This document shows, one piece after another, positions 23,401 through 38,400 of a stretch of DNA of 60,520 nucleotides. A program made the translations under genes and the position numbers. The stretch lies in contig JAOXYB010000014.1 of assembly GCA_028565635.1 (NCBI GenBank), positions 1 through 60,520 of the forward strand, written 5' to 3'. The notes under the pieces were generated by a model. That model made no database searches and had not been told where the DNA came from. It was given only the letters and a program-made list of their open reading frames with translations. This DNA comes from Phoronis ovalis (taxonomy: Eukaryota; Phoronida; Phoronidae). Position 1 is the stretch's first letter. Each line of letters begins with the position of its first letter.

Positions 23401-26400
23401 CCTCCAAACTTTCTTAATGAAATTTCCAAGTAAGTGAGTCTCTTTGCGATCAGTATATATATCCCTTTATCAGCAGTCTGGCAGTTTTAAGGTGGTGTAA
23501 GGGGAATTGAACCCCCACCTTAACTAATAAAAATTTTAATATTATGGAAAACCCGGATAACTTTCCTTTTTTTTGTATGTTTTATACCCTTTTTGATACA
23601 CACATAGCCATGTAAATTTCAAGAGGCTGATCAATTTTTTTAAAAAATCATAAAGAAATTACATGCAGGAAAGTGTCAGCTTAATTCACCCTAACATTGT
23701 ATTCCTAGAATTTTGATAAAAAAGTACAATCATTAAATATTATGAACGTGTTCATGTTGTGTACCCACATTTAGAACAATGTAAAAACAAATGTAAAAAG
23801 TCTGCTTCACTGTTTGTACCTTCAGCTGTACAGTCACATAAAAGTGTGCTACTTTATGCCAGATGTACATGTAAGAGTATTCATAATTATACAGATGTTT
23901 TGCTTACTGATGACTGATATATATGGTGTAAAAAGTTCTTTCTGTATTTGTAAAATGTGTATATTGTGTGCATGCAGTTTTTGGTATTGTGCTGTATAAT
24001 AGACCTCAAAAACATGCATAGGTATCTTCATAGGACATACCATTTTTATTTAACCTTAGAGCATAAATGGTACCATGTAAAGTTTATTGTCTTGTATTGT
24101 GAATAAATTTTCTTTGTAGACTATGTGGGTTGTAATTGCATTAAGTTTGACATCAAACAGCAGGAAATCTTCCAATATGGGTAACTTTTATTTATAATAT
24201 GCTATTAAAATGCTGTCATTATTCTTTACTAATTCATAACACTGCCAGCTAATTTTGACTGTGAGGCATGATGTTGGTTATAGAAGCAGACTGTTGTTTA
24301 TAATTTTATTATTATTATTTATTGATGAAAAAAAAAATCAGTTATCAAATTTGTATATTTTGTCACCTAATAAATGGAAAGTTACCAGCCATATTGTCAA
24401 CAACACATGTTAGTTAACAACTTCCTTAAGAGATGAGGTAGTGACCGGGTGTAGTGACGGTGAAGATTTTCCATGACTGATCAAAATAAACTTGGTATTT
24501 TTAATTTGAATTCCTTTTTCAGAGCTAACAAAGTCACAGAGTTATTGTACACTCTCAAGATTAATGATAACATTCAGGATCCTGCAAATAATGCCCAATA
24601 TAAACTTGACTTGTCGATCTTGCGTACGAAGTTGAAAGAAGTTGGCATTGATCTGAGACCAGGGATTTTTGGGGGACTTCCCTTGACACCTGTTGACTGT
24701 TTGTATAACATCTATTTCACCAGACCTGTCGATGATAAGGATTATAATAAAATAGAAGAGGAACTGAAGAAAATATACGTACAATTACTTCCAAGTATGT
24801 TTCTATTTGCACTTATCTTTTAGCGATGCTGTGTAATAACATGAACTGCTGATTTTAATGTTGTTTTAATGGCTTGAAGTAGTTGGGTGGATGTTTGTTA
24901 ATATGTGATCAGTTAAAAATTGATTTTCCAGCTGAAATTGAGAATTGTTTTGTTCGTTTTCCTTATTATGTGGTTTTAATTTGGAAGTTCATGTTGCAGG
25001 TATCCATTATGAATTTTAACATTTCGGGAAGTCAATATTATGTATAGCGTATAGCAATCCATAGTTGTGAAAAAGTAAGACATGGGAGTAACTGTCCCTA
25101 ATATTTTTAGTTAAAATGTCTGTAATAAGGCTAAGCTGGACCCTCGTCACTGTTTAATTAAAAATTAGTGAAATATTCGTATTACATTTTGTTCACTCAA
25201 AATAGACGTTTTCTAAAACTTTAACATTCAAGCTATTTCATAGTGGTATTTCCAAACTATTGTGTAAAATGTATGAAATTTAATTAGCATTTAATTACAC
25301 CCTACAAAAATCATTAGGTACATCCTACGGGAAATCCCAGTAGATAAAAATTCGGTTTAACTATATTTTTAGCAGGTAATCGATATTCCCATAATTCGTT
25401 TTTGACCATTTTTAAATTGCACCAGGCATTTTGATTATATATTAATCAATTTAGTTTTTTTAGCAAATAAAAAAATGCCCTTTTTTAAACATTAATTTAT
25501 AATTCAAAGATTATTCACAGTATTTACAATTCGGTCATAAAAAATAATGGAAATATCGTAAAAATGTAGTTAGCTCTAATTTAGATCCCCAGGATTTTGC
25601 TGTAGGATGTACCTTATGATTTTTATGAGTTGTCATAAAACATTAATTATGCATTGAACACACAAGTCTAAAATATCACCATAACATAGCATGAATATTA
25701 AAGTTTCAGAAAAAAAAAATTTTGTGTGAAAAAAATGCTATGCGGATTTTTCACGATTTTTTCTTTAAACAGCAACGAGGGTCCAGCTTAGCCTTAAGAT
25801 ATGGGCAAGGAAATGATTGGGGAATGTTACTCATAGAGTTTACTTGAATTATGCTTGAATTGTGTTTAAGTTGACCAGGAAAAAATGGCACAATAAGACA
25901 AGATAATAGAAGCTGCAGTAAAATGACATCACGTGTGGCCAAATTTTATAAAATAATGTATTCCGGTATTTTTTACCTCATCACATGATCCAACATTGTT
26001 TACTGGAAACATATGTTCCCACCTGGTGGCACTTGTGCTGGAGAATGTCACAATCGCGGAAGCTCTACCTGGTGGGAACACATCTGCATTTTGAGACGGG
26101 AATGAAACTAAATGATTTAAAATTATTATAATGGAAATTTTGATGGAATATACTGTAATCGATTCCAGGAAAGATTTATTAGAATGACAAAGCCAGCAAT
26201 ACTCAATACATAGCTCAAGTGTTGCAGATGATGGAATATGAAATATATCGTGTCTTTTGTGGGGACCTTTACTAAGTAAACTTATATTTATTTTCAGTTT
26301 TAGCCTTGCAATACATATTTTTAATACTCAAGCTTGTTCGTGAAAAATGAGAAAATATTTTGAAATACGGACTTTCTTTGCAGGTCTCAGTAATAGGATT

Positions 26401-29400
26401 CGCATTAAAATTATGGATCAAGAACCATACGTCACTGCTGATAGGTAACTATGTAACTTTAAATGAGGGCCTCTCCGAAGATTGATAACCTTGCTGAGTA
26501 TCCCATTAAATCCAAAATAACACAATTATAGTAAAACTTCAAACATCTTTGGAAATTTTGTTTGGATCATCAGATGCATAGTTTGGCCTGTTGCTAACTA
26601 CTCTGCTTTATTTGAGCTTATTCTGGAACTGAATGCACTTAATTTGTTACCAAATCTATGATCAAAGAAGTTAAGTAAATATTAAAGCCATTTTGTTATT
26701 CATTTTGTTCCAGGAAAACTATATATTCCATCAAGTACAATATTTACATCGATGATGTAGGATGCTCTAATCCAGATATTCCGCCTACTACCGTGACCAC
26801 AGTAATAAAAAATCAATTGAATATTACCGATCCTACTGGGAAAATTACATACCAAATATATCGTGGAGACTTGACTGGCGTTACACCTCAGAATTCCCAG
26901 TTTCATGTTTACTTAAATGAAAATTTGGATAATGAAACTTTGGCAAAATTACGAGACTCCTTGCTGCAAGCTTGGCTGAATCAAAGACAGGGTGAGGTTT
27001 ATAACTTTGAAATTCATATATTCTAATACGAATAATTTCATATTATTAATTTTAAAAACTGATATAAGATATCATTTTTGCCTAAATTTATATTTGAAAA
27101 TAATATTCTTTAATTACCGTATCGGTATGTCAATCTCAATTGTTGAATAGGTTGTAGCAATTTCATTTGTTGCAGCTTTTCCAAACCAGATTGTAAAATG
27201 CTTTCAGTCTTGTTTTTCATTTAGCTAATGATGTTCTTAAAATTCGGGTTGAAACAGCACATATCTGAAAGTTAGTCCATTTATAATAAACACACCTCAC
27301 AACGTCCTCACGAAACTTTCATTATGTATAAAAATAAGCTTCAAATTTAATATTTGGAGACTTTGCTTGATACCATGTGTACTTAGTGTACTTGACAATT
27401 ATACCATATATTTTAACCTGTTCCAACTTACGTACAATTTACTTATAACAAAATAATTGTAGCTGCTGCTTACCAAGATGGAGTGCTTTTTGTGTTTATA
27501 ATATTAACTGGATTTTTTTTCCACATAGATCTTACTAGAGACCAAACCAACGTAGAAATTACTGGAGTAGACACTCTTGTGAATCAAAATGGGTAACTTT
27601 CTTAATAATATTTGCCATATTTGTTAGAAGTCACTGTGTTTATTTGTTTTGTTTCATTTTATTGTATTATATACAAAATTTTAATCTTCATTACTAATCC
27701 TGTATCTCCAGAGCAAATTTTACTTCCCAACTTGGCAGTGATGATGTCATGTAGAGTACCATGTTATTGACATTTTCGAGCATGGTTTTCCCCAATGAAT
27801 ATTAACATACTGTAGACAAGTGTAAAACTTTGTATTATAACAAAATCATTCTAAATAATCTAATAAAGTGGGTGGTGTAAAGAAACTCTCCATGTATCTA
27901 GAACCTGGTAATTATGTATTTCTGAATAATTTTGTTTTACAGCCATGTTATCTATGATGTGAAGTATTATCTTACTGTAAATGACAAGAGAATTGACAGC
28001 ACTATAAATCACCCTCTTAATGTAACATATGTCGTTCAACAGATTATCATCAATGGTCATAACATTCAGATAGGTGAGTAGGGATTTATATAATGCTACC
28101 ATGTGAAACAAAGGTGCATACTGATCATGTTTGAAGAATGAAAACAAATTTGTAGCAATTGTTTAACCTTAAAGTCCTCTCTGCTCCAATACACTAATAG
28201 ACTAATTTTAATGACTGTTCCAATAGACTGATGTCGGATATAATACTGATGTTTAACATTAGTACTGATACAGTATGTAATTGTACCAGATTAGTCAATT
28301 TTGTAGCAAGCACTGCCGCTGTAACTCTACTACAGGAAATTGCTTTCCCTTATAAGTTTTTCTCCACTGCATTAATTTAAAACCTCTTATTTTCAGTTGG
28401 TTCTGATGTCGATCGAACTCAGTATTTTAATACGGATGACTTGTACAGGTTGATATTTAACAGAGAGTTGACTCAAGCTGAGCTGAACAACTTAAAAACT
28501 GCTCTAATAAATGCATGGAGCACACTATATCCAGAATTGGGAAATATTGATATCAACCTTCTACCACAGCTGGAATATACCACTAAGGACGGGTGAGCAT
28601 TTATTGCTGCTAGCTAGAAATAATAATTTTGTTTTTTAAACTTGTACTGTATGTTACTACATTATGCAATGTACTGCAGTGTCCATTGTCATGTTAATGA
28701 TAGTAGTAACGATGTTGAACATGTGGGTCATCATCATACTGTTGGCTTGAAGTGGTTGGATGGATGGTGTTGATGATGACAGTGCTGACAGTGATGGTAT
28801 GACAATAATGATGATGATCATGTGGGTAGTCATCATTATGATAATGATGGCTTGAAGTGGTTGGATGGATGATGCTGACAGTGATGGTATGACAATAATG
28901 ATGATGATCATGTGGGTAGTCATCATAATGATGGCTTGAAGTGGTTGGATGGATGGTGATGATGATGATGCTGACAGTGATGGTATGACAATAATGATGA
29001 TAATCATGTGGGTAGTCATCATAATGATGGCTTGAAGTGGTTGGATGGATGGTGATGATGATGATGCTGATGATGATGATGATGATGGAGACAACACCAA
29101 GAGCATGAAATACTGTTTATGACTTTCATGTTAAAAGCAATGATAATGGTGATAATATATAATTATAAAATGAAGATAAGCCTGATGATTTGTGTTTCAG
29201 AACCCCAGTATGGTTGGTGTATTATGAAGTAATTTCTGATGTCACAACAGTTCGCCCAAATCTCTTTCCAGAGATTTCCAGAGATACTATTATTAACTAC
29301 ATCAAACTGTTGCTACCCAACTTTGATGGTATTTTGTTTCCAAGTGATACTGAGTTGTATCCATCATTAACCAGAACACATTTCTCGTTATATTTTCAAA

Positions 29401-32400
29401 ATGAGGTTCCTCTGTCAAGCTGGCTACAACTACAAACTGATATCAGGAATACCTTCTTGCAGTTTAAACCAGGTTGGTTTGTTTGTACAGCATGTAGGTT
29501 TAACATTTGATGTGTCTTTTATTTGTCTGATTTTATTTAAATTTGATGTCTATCCCTTGAAATAATTAATTTATCGATGTCATCTTTGTTTTTTTTACTT
29601 TGTACACATTTGTTGATTTCACAGCACAAAAATTCCCAGTTAGTTTGTTATCGATTGGCGGCATGGCTAGTTTTTAGTACAACTTCTTTTTTAAATATCC
29701 AAGTTAAGTCATTGAAGCAAGTGTTTATATAATATATTATTTGATATTTGCAGAATACCAAGGTTCCACTGTGGATGTTACTATTACTGGTCAGGAGAGG
29801 TACTTTGATGTTAATGGGTAAGTTACTTCTTGTCATCTTCAGATATTCAGGGCTGCCTAACATCCATAATCATTGTTTTTTTTGTGCACAGCTAGTTCAC
29901 TTTGTATGGACTCAATTAATTCATTAGACACACCCCCAATTTATTCAGCACAGATATTTTAAATTAAGCTCAGATCCAAGTTCATTGAATATTAGAAGAT
30001 CTGTGTCCAATAAACTTTGTTGTTTGTCCATGCTGCATGAACTGGTATTGTGTGTCCAATGAATTGGATCCATGCATATAAAACAAACTCTGCACAAAGA
30101 ATGATTATAGATCCTAATTGGTGAATACTACACAGCTCTGACATTGGGAAATTTTAAAATTTGCTTTGGAATCAGACCTGGCTTCTATACACAGGACTCG
30201 TTTCAAATTGCTGTTTCCTCTGCTTGTAACTGGGGGATTATTATTATATTAAGTAGTTTATTTGATTCATGAACTTGTATTTTATTCTGCTGCAAATTAA
30301 AAATAGACAACTTGATTTATGATAACTTTTTCTGCAATTTAAAGTGTAAATTACATTTTATCAGCAACTAACTGAAATTATTTTGGAAGACTAGGGATAT
30401 TTTTCAACATGTTGAATGTTAAGGCTAACCATCAAATCTGATGTTTTCTCACAATATCATGTATTGGATGAGACTTGAAAGTATGACTTGAAAGAGTGCT
30501 ATTATACCAGAACATCAAATAAATGATCAATTGTGCATTCATTTGTTTGTTTTGTACTAACATTTAATAGTTTAGAGCAAACTAATGATAAATGTGGTCC
30601 TTGGTAATAATGGATATATATTTCTTTTGTAGTAACCCAGTTTGGCGCCTGTACTACTATGTAGAAGTCAACGGCACAAGAATTGATGCCATTTACACCA
30701 TGGAATATTTTAATTATTTCCTTCAAAATTTTGTCGACACTTCTGGAAACCACCCGTTATATACTGGAATTATAGATTCTTTGAGGGCTGAAAAGGATCA
30801 GTTCTCTGTTTATGTTACTCCTATGGTAGTAACACAAGACATTATAAAGTTTGAGCAGGCTTTGAAAAAGGCATGGATTACATTCAAACCAGGTTTGTTT
30901 GTTGGAACGAAAATCATTTCCCCATTACTTACTGGGGCTAGTATAACTTACGTTTAAAGGAATTTGACATTTTGTTGTTTCTCACTCACAGGATAAATAG
31001 TTAATATCTTGTTGCAGTATTTCTTGGAACTGTATGCTTTCCTGTCACTGTGACGATAGCTATATTCAAAATTTATATTTGTCCCACCTGAATTTAGGCA
31101 CCATCATCATATGCTGAAAACAGTAACTTTTTTGCCTGCACCAGATTGTGCTCTCCAAAAAAGATGCCAAGATGACGTTCTGTTTTAAAGTAAAAAAAAT
31201 CTTAAAAATACCCTGATAATTGGATTCTTTTACATCAAGTCAAAAATAACAATTAATGCTTATTTTAATGGTGATTAATATCTGACTATTACATAAAATA
31301 TTGTTTCATATCATATAGAGTATGCAAACCAGAATTTTGAAGTGGAAGTCAGAAACAGAAAGCAAGACCAATTTGTGGACGATGCTGGGTTAGTTATTTT
31401 CAACATTTTTCATAGATGCATATTTATAGCACACTATATGTGCATGTTTAAACATGCTCTTATCTCCTTAATTAATTGCTGTTAACATAAATTAAGATAA
31501 AAACAAGCATTGAAAATTAAGGATGTAAAGATGTCCAAACATTTTCCCTAACAGAGTGATTTTTTATCTTGGTGCACTGTGATTGGTTTCACAGGAATGA
31601 TGGACAAGTAATTAACCAAATGATGCTTTCACTGGTTCTATCTGAGTCTGGTCTCAGGTTTGTACATGTGATGTGATTGAACCTGGGATTGTAGCAATTA
31701 TAGAATAGTTAACTACCTCACATTACTGAGCATCTTTAATTTTAAGGTTATATGTGTATAATTATATATAATTATATAATATATGTCCAGGGTATTAACA
31801 GTTTAGACTAAAGAATACTTGAACTGTTTTGAAACAACTAAGGTAGATATAGGATATATGAAATATTCTCGATACATAAAAAACTATCAGTAACAGTATC
31901 TCATTTTATATTTTCAGCAACTTGTACTGGAAATTATCATATTATCTTCTGTTAGATGGTAAGGTTGTATCTCCCATATCAGAGTCTGAAATTCCTATCC
32001 AAACCATCCGCAATGAAATCAAATTCACAAATCCTGCAGGAACATTTTATGAAGTAACCCAGCTTCCATCAGCAATTAACTATGAAGATAGCCATGAGTT
32101 GTTCTTGACTAAGGGCATTCCTGCAGAAGATATTTCAAATGTTCAGAATGCTATTGCTTTTGCATGGTCCCAACAATCAGGTGAGTTTTTTGAGATTTTT
32201 AAAACTCCAGAAATAGTTTTAATATATTGAGCTACAGATGAAACAGTCCAAGCATTCTGTGACACTATCGCAACATTTTCATCAACATCTTGTGTATTTG
32301 TGATTATCATTTCAATTTGACCTAAGGCACAATTGATTTTCATAGTCATTTGTCCTTTTAATAAGACAGTATAGAATATTTACATTGATGTTCCAATTAA

Positions 32401-35400
32401 TTTACCTCCAATCAAAAATCATAATAGACATGGTTTTATATTTTTTTTTGTTGTTTGCTCATAATTCATCTAGAAGTGCTTAAGAAACACACATCTCCTT
32501 TAGACAAAAAAAAAAGAAAAAATTTAAGTCATACCTTTTGTAAGTGTCAACTTTTAAATCTGACAATTTGGCAATTTATAAGTAACAGTCACATAGAAAG
32601 GAAATTGAAGGGAAAAATAGTTGTAATATGTCTTGGTAAGACACATATATTCAGCGTCTACTAGTAAAATACATTCTAAAATGAAGACTTTTGTCATGGA
32701 ATTATGTTTAAAATGTTTAAATAATAAATAAAGTTTCTGTTGCTTAAAAAACGTTGCACTTAAAATTTACTAGGATGCACAAAATAATCTTTTGCTGCTC
32801 GATCCTTATACTGTTTCTTGCATTTTATTGGAGTGTATTCGACCAAGGGCTGTTTTGTTTTTACTTAATGCTTAAATGTCTAACTTCAGATATTAAAGAT
32901 TTAACTGTGAGAATTGTTCGTCAAGAAGAATATGTAACTCAGACTGGGTAAGTAGATTTTATATCTGGTTCATTATTTACTTGTAAATTTGGTAAGTAAT
33001 ACAGAGATAACTAGAAATACATATAGAAGCTAGTGTTATTGGGTTGTAGATAATTGTGGGAAACACTATAAAAAGCGTGAATGTTTGTTAGTAATAATTT
33101 TGGACTGTAATTTAGATATTAAATTATTATATTCAAAATGACCAATCAGATGTTTTTACCAGTAATTTTTTCATGACAAGAAGTAACTACATGTACTTTA
33201 TTTTATTTCCAGGAAAACTGAGTGGAGAATAGTGTATTTTGTATACAGCGGTAACTATGTAACAAAAAAAACATTACTTGGAATGCTTGACTCGAACACA
33301 TTGCAAAGGAACTTTAATGTACCATTAAATGATACATCTTGCTCTGAAAACTGGAAAGATTTCTTAAATTCAGAGACCGTCAAATATCCTTATGAGTTCC
33401 ATTTTGCTTTAAATACTCTAACCAGAATACTTATTAACCAATGGACAAAAGTGGAAATGGCAGTAATGGAGACATTGCAAGATACAGCTAACCGTAAGTT
33501 ACTGAATTATTGTAATTATAATATTATTATAGATCATAAGTTATTAGCAGTTATGTGAAAGGCAATAATTCAAGTAGAAACAAATGCAGACTTACAAAGC
33601 TTCGCTGATTATGGAGATATCTTGACAAAACTCAGTTTTTGATCTCACTTGTGCCTCACTTTCATGAAAAAAAGGGTAGATAGATCTGCGCATGTCTTGA
33701 ATCATGTTAAACCATTAATATGATTGGGAATTTCGAGTCTTTGTTAAACGTACCATTTCTCTGTAATATTGAAGAATTGATTAAATGTTTATAATAGGCT
33801 TGTAAAATGATAGTCATAATACTACATACTAAATGCTGCTAACAATTGTCAAATTCTGAATATTTTGTTTAGTTTAAAAGATGTGATTTGTCTTCGTGTT
33901 GAGTAATTTATTCATTAACATGATAAATGACTGTTGTTACATAGTGTATGTTAATAAACTACCTTTTTTCAGCTCTGGCTGCAGGTAACCGGATAAAAGT
34001 TGTAACTGATGAGGTACAACTTACATTTGGCCAAGGACAGTAAGTAGGGTTAAATTAAGAATTTATTTAGTAACAATCCTGTAGTAATTCAGTAGATAAT
34101 ACAGCAATAAAAAAGTTTAAAAAATAGATCTATTCTGGCTTCTAATGTTGTAACTAACATAGTTTCGAAACCAACCTGAATCTCCAAATTTCTGAATAAT
34201 TATTCAAGTTATAGAAAAACATAAGTATCTAGTATAATATGTAAAACTGCTAGAAAATGATCATAAATGAAAGAACTCTTTCTGGGAGATAATTTTTTTC
34301 TTTATTAATTTCTGAAATTATTAATTGACTGCCTGTTTTCTTGAATGTTGAAACTTGATATTAAGTACATTTGAACACTGGTATATGTCTCACTTGCAGT
34401 GGTTCAGAGAAATGGAACTGTCAGTGACTTTAGTTTTTACAGGCCATCTGGTGCATGTATTTCCAGATTTATGGACACTTAATTTTCTTGTATAGTATCT
34501 CACATTAGACAAATAAGTAGATAAATAGGAAAATCTAGCATGTCCCTGAAGCTTTTAAAATGTTAAAAAATTTTGAGTAATCTCTCAGTTATACATGTAA
34601 CTACAATATATTAACTGGAATTTCAATCTAACGTTGCGGCTAATCTATCTAGCATTTACTAAAACTATCCTACTGGATGCAGTACTTGCACGTTTTAAAA
34701 CATATCTAACTTTAATAAACTTATGAAACTGATACTGTTTTTTATCTTTCAGGTCAACCAGACTCTATCGTCTTTTGTTTTTCGTTCAGAAAACTGCAAA
34801 TGGAGAAATTGTTGACTCGAGGCTTCAACAGCCTATAGACTTAGTGGTGCTCAAAGCAAAACTGCAAGCAAAGGAAGTGAATGTTAACCCATTGTCTGCT
34901 AATCCAGCAGCTAGGAGATATGTGCACCATTTTGCCATATTCATTGATAAAGAAATTTTACCAGTTGATCTAACTCATTGGATCATTGCTATTAGTGAAC
35001 ACTGGAGGGATGACATTGCATCTGGGAATGTAAACTTAAATTTTGGTATAATTTTACCGCAGGAAGAGCATGTTACTGGCACAGGGTGAGTGATAGAGAT
35101 TTTCAGGATAATTTTTATAATGTAAATATTCACTAATATTCACTCCCTCTGACTTTGGCTCTCTTCTTTAGCTCTTACTTTTCTGGCATGATGAGATAAA
35201 TGAATAATATAATTATTAAAATTCCAAATATTTGTTTATTTCATTTTTTTAAACTTTTTGAGATTCTTTATAAGCCTTACAAAAAAATAGAAGTTTGGAT
35301 CCCTCTCTATTTTAAACACATTCTGGCAACTTGTGTATTGATTTTCATCTTAAAAGTACCATTGATTACTCCAAAACATTGCATTTAGTTTTTAATATAT

Positions 35401-38400
35401 GCTAATTAAGATAGGAGACAATTTTTATTATTATTGTAGTTTTAAGTTAATTCTTAGTAAGGGATAATGTAAAGACAGGATTGTGTATTGTAATGATCCT
35501 AACCATGCCATCAATAACATGTTGCCTTACTTTTAGGGAACAAATCTACAAGTTACCTTTTGTTGTCACATATGATGATAGGCTTGTAGATGCTCGCTTG
35601 AACCAACCAGTAAACATAGGCCAGCTTCAATTGAAACTAAATACCAAAGCTTTACAAGGCACTTACAGAATTATTCCTTGGACAGAGTTTTGTGGAAATA
35701 ATGTGACAAATGTGGAAACATCCTACAAGATTGTCATAGATACTTTATTGCAGGGATCTGATCTTAATCGTTTAACAGACGTTTTAAAAGATTATTGGTT
35801 GACAATATTTCCTGGTATGTATGTCACTCGAAATAATTTATTTTGTGTATGAATAAACATGCGTAAAATCTGATATCTTATTTGCAAAACATGTGAATTG
35901 AAACTTTTTTATATGTTTACATATTAGTCAATAAAATGCTTATAATATGATATCTGTTTTTCCACTGGTTGCTTGTGTTTGAATGAGTAGCTTTTATTTG
36001 TCACACAATAGAATCTAACTTTATCAATCAATTTTGTAAAATGTTACGTTATATGTGTATATCTTTTTAAAGTAAAATTATACGTTTATTTGATGTAGAG
36101 TTTCAAGGTTGTAACTGCCTGGATGTCCAGTTATCCGTAATTCAGGAAGGAAAAGATGCAAATGAGTAAGTTACATGTATTGACCGAATGGTTAGAAGGG
36201 TTCCCACGATATACTTTACAACTTCTTGTCAAGTTAATCATCATAGGGTACTTAGTCGCGTATCATTTTACATTTAATAAATCTGAGGTTGTATGAGCAT
36301 ACATGGTAAGAGTATATATAAATTGTCAGTTGACAAAAGTGGCTGCCATCATTTTCAGTAAAGAAACACCACCTAGTGGCAAAATATGTTATTATTACCA
36401 TATTCTCTGGATGTTTTCTCTCATAGGGCTAATGTTTTGTGAATAAAATTTGTCATTTAGCAAACTTCGGTTAATATAAAAAATTGATTTAGAAAAACAT
36501 GATTTTTCACAATTACATCAAACATTTCTCCTGGAGTTACTATATCTACAGTAATTGTTGCATAAAGTACAAAAACAATAAAAGCTCATACTGCTAGTTT
36601 ACTGAATGCCAAATAAATTTTCCAGCTGTCTTCAACTTTCTGATGTATTTTCAAGCGATTAGTTTTCGCCACATAATGTATATTTTCATATAAGTCGCAG
36701 TACTTTAACATTTTGAAGAAAAATCATTCAGATATGTGCCAATATACATGTAGCTGAACTTCATGATGTAATAATGCAATGTCAAATTCAGCTATTTTAA
36801 TTAAAGTTTAGTTTCAGCTTTAAAACTGATGATTTTCTTTTGCAGAAATCCATTATATCGCTATCTATATAAGATCTTTGTCAATGGCCAGGATGTGTCT
36901 GCTCTAGGATACCCGCAACTGGATATTCAGGTCTTCCTAACTCTTCTGAGAACAAAATATCCAGACTTTATCATCGACGTCAGACCAGACTCTGATTTTA
37001 GATTAAACGAAATACTGTTCCACTACGGAATTACCAGTAACATTAACTTTTCGCAAGATAAGTGGCCAACTGTAGCACAATCCTTATCATCGCTGATGAA
37101 GTTACTGGTTCCAGAACTGGCTACCTGCCAATGTCTGTCTCTTAATGTTTTTAACCAGACAGCTCTTGCAAATGGGTGAGTTGGAATACTGCATTTATGC
37201 AAATAGGTCAGCTGTTTGCTGTCTGTATGGAATTCCAGTCGATTGTATTTGATGTCTATCACACCATTAATTAAATTTTGTAAATGTGAAAATATGTATG
37301 CAACCATGCACTGGATGCATGTATTACTGCCCTGGATCAGTTCCTGTATGAAGGTTTTACTTCAGCACTGAGTTTTCCCTGCATACCTTTTTCCAGGAGG
37401 TCCAGCAAAGTTTTTTTTTCAGCTTTTTATGTCCAGGAATTGTTTTACATATCTTAGCCCTTGAAAGGGTGATGATATTGTATTTTTTGTAACCCATTAA
37501 CCTCTCCCAACATTTAGTCCAAGAAAGAAAATGTTTTTAAACTTATAGTGCAGGAAATGGTGGTCCTTTATCTTTAAAGTTCTGATAAAGGTATAGTTTG
37601 ACGGGGATGGGTGAAATGCCTCTGCACCCACATGATTTTACTGGAACTGACTTCTTGCTAGGCTTTATTTTTATAGTATGTAATAAAATTTTTATTAATA
37701 TCCTAGAATACTAACTTACAGTGAAAATCTATTTCTCACGATTATATTTTCCATATTATCTAACAAGTACCAACATTTTGTGTACTACTGATTTATCAGC
37801 TGTAAATTACTTTTAAGAACTGTCAAGAAACAACCACATTAATTTAAGAATTTACCAAACCTAAAAAGCATGATTACATATGGGGTACTGTCCAAGTTTT
37901 GTAATTTATTGTTATTAATAACTTTTTTGGCTTTCTGCAGTTGATTTGAGTAATGACTACTTGAAGCATCAAGAAATGCACTGTTTTTATCTTGCAACTA
38001 TTAATATGTACCTCTAACCTTTGTTTTGTAGGCAATATCGACTCAACTTAAAAGGTGTAATCAAGAAAAGTGATCAAGCATTACTGAACACGCTTATACA
38101 GCGTCTAGCAGATCAGACATTCTGTTTGAATGCTGATGGAACTCTCTGCAGTAATTCCACAATCATCATTGATAGCTCAAAGAGATTTGGTGTCTATGTG
38201 GATCATAAAATAGCAGAGGAAGACTTCATTAAATTTAAGAATTCTTTAAAGCAAGCTTGGCTTTCCATTATTCCCCAGAGTAAGTATGATCTTTACAGGA
38301 TGGTTAACTGAAAATTTTTTGTTTTGTAAAACACCAACACCCTCAGATTTCCTTTTGAGACCAACCCAGCTCTTCCCCACAAAATTCAATCGGTAACTTT

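Noticed and set aside
24542-24784. Minus-strand frame opposite exon 12
   Set aside because: Antisense shadow of module 2; the sense frame is bounded by good splice sites and matches the module pattern.
28657-29106. Minus-strand frame of 149 codons rich in Ser, Ile and Met
   Set aside because: It is the translation of the intron 17 GAT/ATG minisatellite; low-complexity artefact.
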